The notes under the pieces were generated by a model, which saw nothing but the letters and a program-made list of their open reading frames with translations, did no database searches and was not told the DNA's origin. From contig JAOQAK010000032.1 of the NCBI GenBank assembly GCA_025963635.1, positions 34,102-98,101 of the forward strand: a DNA stretch of 64,000 bases, given 5' to 3'. This document shows positions 35,418 to 44,391 of the stretch, one piece after another. Position numbers and translations under genes: made by a program. The first letter of the stretch is position 1, and each line of letters begins with the position of its first letter. The DNA is from Ferruginibacter sp. (lineage in GTDB: Bacteria; Bacteroidota; Bacteroidia; Chitinophagales; Chitinophagaceae).

Positions 35418-36557
35418 ATGAAAAACGACAACACATCATATGAAAGATACCAGCGCCAGGTAATTTTAAAAGAATTTGGCGAAGCCGGTCAGCAAAAACT
35501 GCTAAAGGCAAAAGCGCTCGTAATTGGTGCCGGGGGATTGGGTTGCCCTGCATTGCAATATCTCGCTGCGGCGGGTGTTGGAAATATCGGTATTGTGGAT
35601 GATGATGTGGTTTCAATAACCAATCTGCACCGCCAGCCGCTGTACAATACAATGGACATTGGTTTCGCAAAAGCAGGGAAAGCAAAACACGCCCTTGCAA
35701 GATTAAACCCGGAAATAAACATTACCGCCTATCCCGACCGGTTGACAACAAGCAATGCCCTGGACATCATCGAAGCATATGATGTGGTTATTGATGGCAC
35801 GGATAATTTTGCTACCAGGTACATGATCAATGATGCCTGTGTTTTATTAAACAAACCTCTCGTATATGGCGCAGTGTCTCAATTTGAAGGACAGGTGGCA
35901 GTCTTCCATCATCGCATGCCAACCGGCGAATATTCAGTCAACTACCGTCACCTGTTTCCGAACCCTCCAAAGCAGGGTGAAGTATTGAGCTGTGCGGAAG
36001 CCGGTGTGCTGGGTGTTCTACCGGGTATTATCGGAACGATGCAGGCAAATGAAACTATCAAGCTAATCACCGGAATGGGTGAGCTGTTGATCAATTCTAT
36101 TTTAACCTATAACGCATTGACCAACCACACCTATGAAATTGGAATACCTGCAACCACGGAAGCAGAGTCAATGGTTCCCGCTTCGGCGGCCGCATTCAAA
36201 CAAATGGATTACCAATTGCTTTGTTCTTCGGTTCAGCCCGATGGCGGCTTTGAAATTGATGCGATTCATTTTGATACTTTACTCAATAAGGAGGCTGTTG
36301 AAATCATTGATGTAAGAGAAACACATGAATGGCCGCTTCCAACGGGATTCAATTATAAACGGATTTCATTGATGCAATTGAAAGAAGCAATGCCCGCAAT
36401 TAAAAGTAACACAGTAATCGTGTTTTGCCAGTCGGGCAAAAGAAGCCTGCAGGCTGCTCAATGGCTTTTCGATGAGTTTGGCGAATCAAAAAAGATATAT
36501 AGTTTGCAGGGTGGTATCATTCAATGGATCAATAACCATTCAACGGCGCAGGTATGA
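35418..36557 (+). CDS. moeB: MoeB/ThiF-type adenylyltransferase fused to rhodanese
   Basis: The 379-residue protein has an E1-like domain (about 1-250) with the ATP-binding VIGAGGLGCPALQYLAAAGVG near 35, DDDVVSITNLHRQPLY, and DGTDNFATRYMINDAC near 120, followed by a rhodanese domain (about 275-379) with the active-site Cys in VFCQSGKRS. It activates the MoaD tail and probably delivers sulfur to it. The CxxC zinc-site cysteines found before LFP-P-P and near the end of the E1 domain in classical MoeB are missing (NYRHLFPNPP here). Its last four bases overlap moaE. Confidence 0.93.
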   Translation: MKNDNTSYERYQRQVILKEFGEAGQQKLLKAKALVIGAGGLGCPALQYLAAAGVGNIGIVDDDVVSITNLHRQPLYNTMDIGFAKAGKAKHALARLNPEINITAYPDRLTTSNALDIIEAYDVVIDGTDNFATRYMINDACVLLNKPLVYGAVSQFEGQVAVFHHRMPTGEYSVNYRHLFPNPPKQGEVLSCAEAGVLGVLPGIIGTMQANETIKLITGMGELLINSILTYNALTNHTYEIGIPATTEAESMVPASAAAFKQMDYQLLCSSVQPDGGFEIDAIHFDTLLNKEAVEIIDVRETHEWPLPTGFNYKRISLMQLKEAMPAIKSNTVIVFCQSGKRSLQAAQWLFDEFGESKKIYSLQGGIIQWINNHSTAQV

Positions 36558-36997
36558 CAGAGAGAAAACCAAAGAATATATTTGTGGAAGGGCCGGTGCT
36601 GCCGTCATTTATTGGGGAAAGCATTCAGCAGCATAGTACAAAAACCAATATCGGCGCTCATAGCATTTTCCTGGGGCAGGTTCGTGCAGACATGGTTGAC
36701 GGTAAATCCGTAACCGCGATTGAATACACCACTTACCAGGAAATGGCCCTCGAAAAAATGCATACCATCAGGGAAGCGATATTTGATAAATATACCCTCA
36801 CTTGTATGCATGTGTACCATAGTCTGGGAAAAGTTGCCGCAGGGGAAATCTCTCTATTTGTATTTACTTCTTCGGCACACCGCAAAGCAGCTACTGACGC
36901 CTGTGCAGAAATCGTAGAAAGAATAAAATCTGAACTGCCGGTGTGGGGAAAGGAATTGTTTGAAAATGAAGAATATCAATGGAAGGAAAATAAATAG
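36554..36997 (+). CDS. moaE: Molybdopterin synthase catalytic subunit MoaE
   Basis: The 147-residue protein matches MoaE: GAHSIFLGQVRADMVDGK near 33, AIEYTTYQEMALEKM near 57, VYHSLGKVAAGEISLFVFTSSAHRKAA near 88 and the closing WGKELFENEEYQWKEN with the conserved lysines. It forms molybdopterin synthase with MoaD. It starts on the overlapping ATGA at the moeB stop, implying translational coupling. Confidence 0.96.
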   Translation: MTERKPKNIFVEGPVLPSFIGESIQQHSTKTNIGAHSIFLGQVRADMVDGKSVTAIEYTTYQEMALEKMHTIREAIFDKYTLTCMHVYHSLGKVAAGEISLFVFTSSAHRKAATDACAEIVERIKSELPVWGKELFENEEYQWKENK

Positions 36998-37042
36998 CCG
37001 GTTGAGTAGTGGAAGTGTTTTCAATCAAACGCAAAAATCATC

Positions 37043-37954
37043 ATGGTCAATATTACGCATAAGAATAACAGTCTTCGAAAAGCCGTTGCAACTGCAATCA
37101 TCTCAGTATCCGATTTGGCTACGATTGAAGCAATACAAAATAAAAAAGTTCCCAAAGGAGATGTGTTTGAATTTTCCCGTGCTGCCGGATTATTAGGCAT
37201 AAAAAAAACCAGCGATGTAATTCCGGATTGTCATCCTTTGCCTGTAGAATTTGCAGCCATCACCCATAAAATTGATGGATTAACCGTTGTAATTACCGTG
37301 GAAGTACATACGATTTACAAAACAGGTGTGGAGGTGGAAGCCATGCATGGCGCCGCAGTAACGGCACTAACAATGTATGATATGCTGAAGCCGCTGGATA
37401 AGGGCGTGGAAATATCATCCATTCGCCTGCAAAGCAAATCGGGCGGCAAAACAGATTTCAAAAAAGACATTTCGAATGGATTGCGTTGTGCCGTAGTGGT
37501 ATGTTCTGACAGTGTGGCTGCAGGTAAAAAAGAAGATCAATCCGGTAAAATGATCCTCCAAAAATTAGCGCAGCATCATTTGTCGGCAAGCTTTCAAACC
37601 ACTATCCGGGATGATTTTGATACCATCCAGTCAACCGCCAAACAATTGAGTGAAGAAGGTTTCAATCTCGTTCTGTTCACGGGCGGCACCGGTCTTTCTC
37701 CCAGGGATATTACACCGGATGCCATCCGGCCGCTGATAGACAGGGAAATTCCGGGCATTATGGAAGCTGCCCGTAATTATGGACAGCAGCGCACTGCATT
37801 CGCTATGCTGTCAAGAGGCGTGGCAGGCTTTATCAAAAGTACGCTCGTGATCACTTTGCCTGGATCTCCCCGTGGTGTGGAAGAAACCATGGATGCATTG
37901 TTCCCTTATGTTTTACATGTATTTAAAGTGGCAGAAGGAATGCGGCACGATTAG
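37043..37954 (+). CDS. Fused MoaC/MoaB molybdenum-cofactor enzyme
   Basis: The first half (about 1-145) is MoaC, the cyclic pyranopterin monophosphate synthase, with KGDVFEFSRAAGLLGIKKTS, IPDCHPLPVEF, GVEVEAMHGAAVTALTMYDMLK and the closing SKSGGKTDF. The second half (about 150-303) is a MoaB/MogA domain that adenylylates molybdopterin, with AVVVCSDSVAAGKKEDQSG, LFTGGTGLSPRDITPDAIRP and ITLPGSPRGVEETMDAL. Such fusions occur in Bacteroidota. The Cys-His-Pro site of MoaC is kept, although the usual Met before it is Asp. It follows moaE by 45 bases and completes the pathway set in this cluster. Confidence 0.93.
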   Translation: MVNITHKNNSLRKAVATAIISVSDLATIEAIQNKKVPKGDVFEFSRAAGLLGIKKTSDVIPDCHPLPVEFAAITHKIDGLTVVITVEVHTIYKTGVEVEAMHGAAVTALTMYDMLKPLDKGVEISSIRLQSKSGGKTDFKKDISNGLRCAVVVCSDSVAAGKKEDQSGKMILQKLAQHHLSASFQTTIRDDFDTIQSTAKQLSEEGFNLVLFTGGTGLSPRDITPDAIRPLIDREIPGIMEAARNYGQQRTAFAMLSRGVAGFIKSTLVITLPGSPRGVEETMDALFPYVLHVFKVAEGMRHD

Positions 37955-38093
37955 GCAGTCTTGTTGCTCCTTGTTGCTGTAAATGTACACGGGAGTGACA
38001 CAACAATGTTACATTGAAAAACAAATGTTGGTCAACAAATAAGGTCGATGAACTCACACAGTGAAAGGATTATTAGTCTGCTCAATTATACAT

Positions 38094-39191
38094 TCAATCG
38101 ATATTTTTCCACCATTCGGTAAATTGCTGAGCTTCATCTTTCAAATCTACCGCTTCGCCAATAAGTGGTGTTATAACGGGAATGTTCACTGACTTGTTCA
38201 ATTCGGTAATTTTCGCCAAAGGTTCATCCCATGCATGGTTTGCAATGGCAAACTTGGAGGAATGGACAGGTAGGAGCCTTTTGGCATGTAAGTCTTTCGC
38301 GGCCTGCAAAACTTCACCGGGCATCATGTGAATATATTTCCAGCTCTTATCATATTGGCCGTTTTCCAGGATAGCAAGGTCGAATGGGCCAAAGCTTTTT
38401 CCAATGGCCGTAAAATGTTTGTCGTAGCCACTATCGCCGCCCATAAAGATTTTCATCGTGGGAGTTTGTAAAACGAATGCCGTCCAGAGAGCCTGGTTTC
38501 GTTTCAATCCACGGCCCGAAAAATGTCGTCCAGGAACCGTGTCAACAATAAAACCATCTTCTAAAATGATTTGCTCGTTCCAATCTTTTTCAATGATTTG
38601 ATCTTCGTTGTAGCCCCAATGCTCCAAATGCTCTCCGGTTCCGAGGCCGCATATTACTTTTTTTACTTTCGGTTTCAGCTGTGTGACCGTTTCATAATCA
38701 AAGTGGTCCCAGTGATCGTGCGAAATAAACAGGTAGTCAATTTCCGGGAGATCATCCGTTGTATAAATATCTGTTCCCTTAAAGGCTTTTGTTGAAAAAG
38801 AAAAGGGCGATGCAAAACCGCACAATACCGGGTCAACCAGGATTCTCTTTCCATCTATTTGCATAAAATAAGAGGAGTGTCCAAACCATACCAGGATATT
38901 TTTATCAATGTCAAGATGCAGGAGGTCGGTTTTTATGGAAGGGATGGTATTCGTTGGGGTAACCCGTTTACGTTTGCCAAAAAAAAATTCTTTGGCAACT
39001 GAAAAATAACTTGCTCCTTCCGTCAGGTCCGGGGTTATACTTTCATTTTGAAACGAACCGTTTTTATAATTTGGTGAGTTTTTAATCTTTTCTAAACGTT
39101 TGCCGGCCGGCCGTTTACCAAAGCGCGCTTGTCGCAAAAGAACTATGACTGCCAGCGAAAGTAAAGCGATGATTGATATGGTGATGTACAT
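38094..39191 (-). CDS. Metallo-beta-lactamase-fold hydrolase, NAPE-PLD-like
   Basis: The 365-residue protein has one N-terminal membrane helix (about 1-22) and a metallo-beta-lactamase domain with LVWFGHSSYFMQIDGKRILVDP, the metal-binding SHDHWDHFDY near residue 155, and GGDSGYDKHF near 255. This pattern matches N-acyl phosphatidylethanolamine phospholipase D-like and UlaG-like hydrolases. It is probably bound to the membrane. The substrate is unknown. It converges with the moaCB gene, 139 bases away, and no shared unit with neighbours is apparent. Confidence 0.9.
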   Translation of the reverse strand: MYITISIIALLSLAVIVLLRQARFGKRPAGKRLEKIKNSPNYKNGSFQNESITPDLTEGASYFSVAKEFFFGKRKRVTPTNTIPSIKTDLLHLDIDKNILVWFGHSSYFMQIDGKRILVDPVLCGFASPFSFSTKAFKGTDIYTTDDLPEIDYLFISHDHWDHFDYETVTQLKPKVKKVICGLGTGEHLEHWGYNEDQIIEKDWNEQIILEDGFIVDTVPGRHFSGRGLKRNQALWTAFVLQTPTMKIFMGGDSGYDKHFTAIGKSFGPFDLAILENGQYDKSWKYIHMMPGEVLQAAKDLHAKRLLPVHSSKFAIANHAWDEPLAKITELNKSVNIPVITPLIGEAVDLKDEAQQFTEWWKNID

Positions 39192-39310
39192 TTTTTTAGC
39201 CGGTTAATTAAGATGGAAAGTTTAGCAGTTGCTGAACCAATCGACGAAGGCAGGACATTTCAGCATATTTAGCCAGGTTGCCCGTTGCGAATGTTCAACA
39301 TAAAAGTGAA

Positions 39311-39340
39311 AGATAACGACTAACGCGTTAATTGTTATCT
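39311..39340. repeat. Imperfect 30-base palindrome downstream of the GH13 gene
   Basis: AGATAACGACTAACG and CGTTAATTGTTATCT face each other without a spacer and pair at 13 of 15 positions. There is no clear T run on either side, so an operator or protein-binding site is as likely as a terminator. Confidence 0.4.
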
Positions 39341-39384
39341 CATATCCTTGGGGGTCCCTGTCGCAACGTTTTTGGGACAACTCA

Positions 39385-41133
39385 TTATAACTGATAAATA
39401 ACCGCCTGGTATGGCTTTAATGTAATGATGGATTTTTCTTTGTCAACAAAGGGAGCAGCTTTATAGTTAGACAAAAGCAATTGCGCATTTGACATCTTTA
39501 GCTGAATAGAGGCTGCTGCATTTGCAGGAGAAAAATTAAGGAGTATCAACATTTTTTGTCCTTCATTTTCCCTGGTATAGGCATATACTGCTGGATTATT
39601 TTTATCCAGCAAAGTGTATTTTCCATAAACAAGAATAGGCTTATTATCATTACGCAATTTCACTAAACTTTTAAAATAGTTCAGGCAACTGTTCGGGTCT
39701 TTTTCCTGCAGGGCCGCATGAATGTTTTTATAATTTTTATTAACGGCAATCCATGGTGTTCCACTTGTAAAACCAGCGTTCTTTGAGCCATTCCATTGAA
39801 AAGGAGTGCGCCCGTTATCCCTGCTCTCAAATTGTTTTCGCTTCAAAAATTTTTGCAGGTCACCTCCAACGTTCTTTTGGTGCTGGTATTCGTTCAATGT
39901 TTGTACATCACGGTAATCTTCGATTTTATCAAAACCTGCATTGGTCATTCCCAATTCATCGCCGTTGTAATAGTAGGGCGTTCCCCGCATCGTGAGGATA
40001 AACGTACTGAGCATTTTTGAAGATAGTTCCCTAAAGGCAGGACCGTCATTGCCAAACCTGCTGACTAATCTTGCCTGGTCGTGATTCGCAAGAAAAACAG
40101 ATAACCAACCGTTGTTGGCAAAAGCGCTGTCCCAGCGGGTGAAAACTTCCTTAAAATGCAAAACGCTGTATCCTTCAGGCCTGGCTATGTCCACACCGTC
40201 AAAAGCATAGGCCATGTTGAGCTCATGGCGGTTTGCATCTACCAGGTTATGGGCATCCGTAAATGAATTTCCTGCACCTTCTGCCACACTCATCACATTG
40301 TATTTACTAAGTACTTCTTTATTCATTTCCTGCAGGTAACCGTGCAGGTTTCCCTGCGTGGCATAATAAAGGACAAAGTTTTTTTCAAAGCCTTGTGGAA
40401 ATATCGGGAAAGTTGTGTCTTTGGCGGCAAACTGGAAAGCATCCAGCCTGAAACCATCTACACCTTTATCTGCCCAGAATTTCATGATATCGTATACTTC
40501 GCCGCGTAGTTTCGGATTTTCCCAATTAAGGTCTGGTTGTTTGCGGGAAAAGTAGTGCAAATAGTAAGCATTTGTTAAGGAGTCATACATCCATGCGTCG
40601 CCGTTTACATCAAACAAACTATACCTGTAGGGGGGCTTTCCATTTTCTGCGTTCCACCAATGGTAGTAATCCCGGTAAGGATTGTTTCTTGAGCTCCTGC
40701 TTTGCCTGAACCATTCATGTTCATCACTGCTGTGATTTACCACGAGGTCCATCACCAGTTTAATACCACGCTCATGCATGCCGTTTAACAGCGCATCAAA
40801 ATCTGCCATCGTTCCAAAATCGTGCATAATGCTGCGGTAGTCACTTACATCGTACCCGTTATCATCATTTGGTGAGCTATAAATAGGGTTTAGCCAAACC
40901 GCGTTAATACCTAAACTTTTTACATAATCCAGTTCAGATAGCAACCCTTTTAAATCCCCTATTCCGTCTCCATCACTGTCTTTGAAACTTCTTGGGTAAA
41001 TTTGATAAACGATTGATTCCTTCCACCATTTTTTATCGGTTATATTCGTGGGGCTGTTTACTTGGCTAAAACTGTTTTTAAAAAAAAGAGGACAAAACAT
41101 AAATAAAAACAGGGCTTGCATTCGTTGTTTCAT
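39385..41133 (-). CDS. Exported GH13 alpha-glucosidase (oligo-1,6-glucosidase type)
   Basis: The 582-residue protein has a signal peptide (MKQRMQALFLFMFCPLFFKN) and a GH13 catalytic barrel. It opens with KESIVYQIYPRSFKDSDGDG and holds LVMDLVVNHSSDEH, the nucleophile segment GVDGFRLDAFQF, the acid/base region SVAEGAG and the transition-state motif LANHDQARLVSRFG. The C-terminal 90 residues are the usual beta domain. It should release glucose from the ends of alpha-1,6- or alpha-1,4-linked oligosaccharides in the periplasm. No SusCD pair or regulator is nearby. Confidence 0.93.
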   Translation of the reverse strand: MKQRMQALFLFMFCPLFFKNSFSQVNSPTNITDKKWWKESIVYQIYPRSFKDSDGDGIGDLKGLLSELDYVKSLGINAVWLNPIYSSPNDDNGYDVSDYRSIMHDFGTMADFDALLNGMHERGIKLVMDLVVNHSSDEHEWFRQSRSSRNNPYRDYYHWWNAENGKPPYRYSLFDVNGDAWMYDSLTNAYYLHYFSRKQPDLNWENPKLRGEVYDIMKFWADKGVDGFRLDAFQFAAKDTTFPIFPQGFEKNFVLYYATQGNLHGYLQEMNKEVLSKYNVMSVAEGAGNSFTDAHNLVDANRHELNMAYAFDGVDIARPEGYSVLHFKEVFTRWDSAFANNGWLSVFLANHDQARLVSRFGNDGPAFRELSSKMLSTFILTMRGTPYYYNGDELGMTNAGFDKIEDYRDVQTLNEYQHQKNVGGDLQKFLKRKQFESRDNGRTPFQWNGSKNAGFTSGTPWIAVNKNYKNIHAALQEKDPNSCLNYFKSLVKLRNDNKPILVYGKYTLLDKNNPAVYAYTRENEGQKMLILLNFSPANAAASIQLKMSNAQLLLSNYKAAPFVDKEKSIITLKPYQAVIYQL

Positions 41134-41302
41134 GAAATTAATTTTTGACTAAAATTAATAAGTATGCAAAACGGGTAAGCGATAAGGATAGCCTGATCAC
41201 GAAAATGTTCATGAGATCATGTGCTGCCGGTATGGCAACCAGCGTTTAAGCATACCCCATTATTGAAAAGTCATCATCTGATGATTGCTATCAATTTTAC
41301 TG

Positions 41303-43651
41303 CTATTCAAAATTTACACCCACCCTCAATGCCTTCAACCCGCTAACACCCTGCAATTCTTCCAGTTCAAGATGTTCAAGATCATCCAGTAACACCTGTT
41401 TTTTTTGCAACTGGCTGATGTAATCAACATATTCGGCTACATCTTTTTCGTTGTAATACACAATAGCGATTTTGCCCACCTGCGTAAGCCTTTCTTCGGT
41501 ACCCTGCAGGTGTACTTTGTCGATGCGTTTTTTAATGATATGGTAGCGGATATTGTAAGCCCCTTCCACATCAAACCGGCGTTCATCATTTCTAAAACTG
41601 ATATCGATGGGGCGGGAATGTACGAATATCATTTGCGTAGTTTGCAAGCTATTCTCCAGTTGGGGAATCAGGGAATTGGTAAGCCTGGCAATCGCCGCCA
41701 TTGCATGCAACTGTATCAATCTCGCCTTGTACAAAAAAGCCATTTTAAAAGGGATCTTGGGAGCAATGGACTGACCTAAATAAATATCATATTCCGCACC
41801 ATCTGTCCTGATTTTTTCAAAATAGCAGGGGTACACCGATTGCAACTCTACACTTAGCAGATCGAGGTACTGGCCAACCCCTTCGTTGATCGTGTTAATC
41901 GATGATTCAAGTTTTCGCCTGTTACCAAAAGTATCTCCTTCATCTTCATCCAGCGCTTCCCTGTACTCACTGATCATTTCCGGTAAGGGGCTGCTTTTAA
42001 GGTTTTGAAACAGTTGCAGGTAAGGGTTTACTTCCAGCTGCAGATAATCATGTAGCTGTAATTCCTGTTCGATGCTGATATAATTTTCCAGCTGGTACAG
42101 CCAGTAATCGCAGGTAACCACCAGCTTTTTGGAGGTGTCTGAAAAATGGGTGTGCTCGATCGTCTGCAATATATCCCGCAGCAGGTTCAACTGCAGCAGC
42201 AGGTCTTTTCGCAAGGCTTTATTTCGCTCAATGGTAGAATTTTGAATATCTACAGCGCCATACAAGGGAAACACTTCGATAAAGGAAATGCTTTCAATTT
42301 CGCTACTTTTATTTTCCACCAGGTGATTGCGGAAATAATGCCAGGCAGCTTCATTAAACTTCCATTGTACGGCAGGTTGAATATTGGTAAACTGGTCTTT
42401 GATGATGGTATCGATGCTCCTGTTGAATTTATCAATGAAGAATTGCAAAAGTTGCGAAATAAAAGGGATCGCAGGCGACAGGCTTTCGCCCACAGTTTTA
42501 TCCATACTTATATTGGCCTCATCCGTAGAGATTTCAAATATGCCCACCAATTGCTTTCCGGCAAATACGGGTGACAGGGAATAAAAGAGGATGTCTGAGT
42601 TAGTCAACGCAGCCTGGATACTTTCCGGAAGTGCATTGGTGATAGTGCCGGGCGAATATTTTATTACGACAGGCGTTTTCAAAAACCCTTTGATAAACAG
42701 ATCAAAGATTTTTTTAGGCACGCCCTGTTCAACACAGGCTTTCACAATGATGCTGTAAGGAAAGTTTTCGTACAAGAGGGCCGCCCTGTTATTGATGGTA
42801 AAGATGGGCATTAAGCCAAACCGGTAATGTTGATTTCCCGCAAGCGTTTGCAATAAAAGGGTAACCTGGTGAAAGGAGTTTTCACTTTGATTCACATTAA
42901 AAACAGCTACTTCCTTACTGATTTGTTCAATGGCCTGTTTGGCGGTTACATCGGTAAGCGTAATGATCGTAAACCCGGTGGCCACCAAATCCTTTACCGG
43001 CAAAATTTCTTCCAGTTGTTTGATACCATTGGCACGTGCGAAGCATGCATCGATCTGTTCTTTATCGATGAGGGGCAGGGCCGATTTTGTTTTTACAGCA
43101 GTAAACCGCCTGTCGATATTAATGCGGTAATACTGGTATAGGCCTGTACGGGGATTTACAAAACCATGTATCCATTCTTTTTTTTGCTCGGTAGTGTAAT
43201 TGTATAGTTTTTGTAAAATCAGGTCGTACTGCAACTCTTTTGCCAGGGCGGAGGATTCGGCCCTTGTGAAATAACTATCACCCACATACCACTCGGATTT
43301 GGCAGTGAGTAAATTGTAAAAGGCATTGCTTCCGTAAAACACTTCGGGCGTTAAGGGGTTGCCGAATGCCCAATAAAATTCATTTTCATCTTCCATGATC
43401 GGGAAAACAATAGAGGAAACGAGTTCCAGTAATTCTTCATACTGGTGAATTTCCTGTACCGGGATATCTTCCTGCAACTCAGGGAAAGCTAAAACTTTGT
43501 CCAGCACATACTGGTAATATTTTATTTTGATGCCTTGACCGGTAGCAATCTTGTTTTGCAAAAACTCAGTGAACGGAAGCAGTGAAATATATGATTCGGC
43601 CCACAACTCTTTGGGTGTGTGCGGATCGATCACTAATATTTCTTTTTTCAT
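41303..43651 (-). CDS. Large GAF-like cytosolic protein of unknown function
   Basis: The 782-residue protein has no signal peptide or membrane helix. The first 110 residues (MKKEILVIDPHTPKELWAES) are acidic and helical. A region at about 300-410 (LFYSLSPVFAGKQLVGIFEI and following SLSPAIPFISQLLQFF) resembles a GAF sensory domain. The rest is mostly helical, with YHIIKKRIDKVHLQGTEERL near the C-terminus. Proteins of this length and style occur in Chitinophagaceae, where they carry GAF annotations. No catalytic motif is recognised. It is the last gene of the minus-strand run that starts with the HD-PycTM fusion and ppk1, but it is separated from the PAP2 gene by 104 bases. Confidence 0.6.
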   Translation of the reverse strand: MKKEILVIDPHTPKELWAESYISLLPFTEFLQNKIATGQGIKIKYYQYVLDKVLAFPELQEDIPVQEIHQYEELLELVSSIVFPIMEDENEFYWAFGNPLTPEVFYGSNAFYNLLTAKSEWYVGDSYFTRAESSALAKELQYDLILQKLYNYTTEQKKEWIHGFVNPRTGLYQYYRINIDRRFTAVKTKSALPLIDKEQIDACFARANGIKQLEEILPVKDLVATGFTIITLTDVTAKQAIEQISKEVAVFNVNQSENSFHQVTLLLQTLAGNQHYRFGLMPIFTINNRAALLYENFPYSIIVKACVEQGVPKKIFDLFIKGFLKTPVVIKYSPGTITNALPESIQAALTNSDILFYSLSPVFAGKQLVGIFEISTDEANISMDKTVGESLSPAIPFISQLLQFFIDKFNRSIDTIIKDQFTNIQPAVQWKFNEAAWHYFRNHLVENKSSEIESISFIEVFPLYGAVDIQNSTIERNKALRKDLLLQLNLLRDILQTIEHTHFSDTSKKLVVTCDYWLYQLENYISIEQELQLHDYLQLEVNPYLQLFQNLKSSPLPEMISEYREALDEDEGDTFGNRRKLESSINTINEGVGQYLDLLSVELQSVYPCYFEKIRTDGAEYDIYLGQSIAPKIPFKMAFLYKARLIQLHAMAAIARLTNSLIPQLENSLQTTQMIFVHSRPIDISFRNDERRFDVEGAYNIRYHIIKKRIDKVHLQGTEERLTQVGKIAIVYYNEKDVAEYVDYISQLQKKQVLLDDLEHLELEELQGVSGLKALRVGVNFE

Positions 43652-43755
43652 TTGTCTAAATTATTGGTCTTTGCATGACACTGATTTACCGGTAGCTGCA
43701 GTTGTTCTCAAGGCAGGATTAGGGAAGTTTGTTTAATAGCGTTTCACAAATATTT

Positions 43756-44388
43756 TTATAATGCATTTGACTGACTTACAGCAACTGCTTTTTGCATAAA
43801 TAATTTTTTGCTGATCCAATGACTGAGCAGGCTGCTGCCTGCCCCGGTGATAGCGCCACCTAACACATCAGAAGGATAATGTTTTCCCAGGTACATCCTC
43901 GAATATCCCACACAGCCCGCCCATAAATATGCCGGTACGGCGATATACCACTTTTTGTAAGTAAGGGTAAAAGAGGTAGCGGTTGCGAAAGCAAGCGATG
44001 TATGCCCCGAAGGAAAAGAGTGCCCGTTTGAAGTAGTTAAAACAAAAACCTGCCCGGGATATTCATCCGAAGGTCGGGTACGGTTGAAGGCGGCTTTTAA
44101 CCCGTTTGTTGCAAGGATATTAATGCCCACGGCAATAATTATTTCATAAGATCTATGTTGCAATTCCTTATCACTTTTAATAAATGCATAAGCCAGTGAA
44201 CCAAAGACAGCCGTGCCGGAAACCACCATATAGGAACTGCTCGTGGTTTTCCAAAACGTGGAACTTGGGTATTGCGGGTTAATAGACTTCAACATATTGA
44301 TATCAAAGTTCTGTGAATGGACAGCTGGACCAACAAATTGCAGGCAAAATATACAACAAATGACACGAAAACGCTTTAACCGGTGCAT
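43756..44388 (-). CDS. PAP2-family membrane phosphatase
   Basis: The 210-residue protein has an N-terminal signal or first helix and the three phosphatase motifs: KAAFNRTRP (KxxxxxxRP), GHSFPSGHTSLAF (PSGH) and SRMYLGKHYPSDVLGG (SRxxxxxHxxxD). Such enzymes dephosphorylate lipid phosphates such as undecaprenyl pyrophosphate at the membrane, though the substrate is not set by sequence. The start lies three bases after the stop of the lipoprotein gene upstream, so the two are cotranscribed. Confidence 0.93.
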   Translation of the reverse strand: MHRLKRFRVICCIFCLQFVGPAVHSQNFDINMLKSINPQYPSSTFWKTTSSSYMVVSGTAVFGSLAYAFIKSDKELQHRSYEIIIAVGINILATNGLKAAFNRTRPSDEYPGQVFVLTTSNGHSFPSGHTSLAFATATSFTLTYKKWYIAVPAYLWAGCVGYSRMYLGKHYPSDVLGGAITGAGSSLLSHWISKKLFMQKAVAVSQSNAL

Positions 44389-44391
44389 GGA

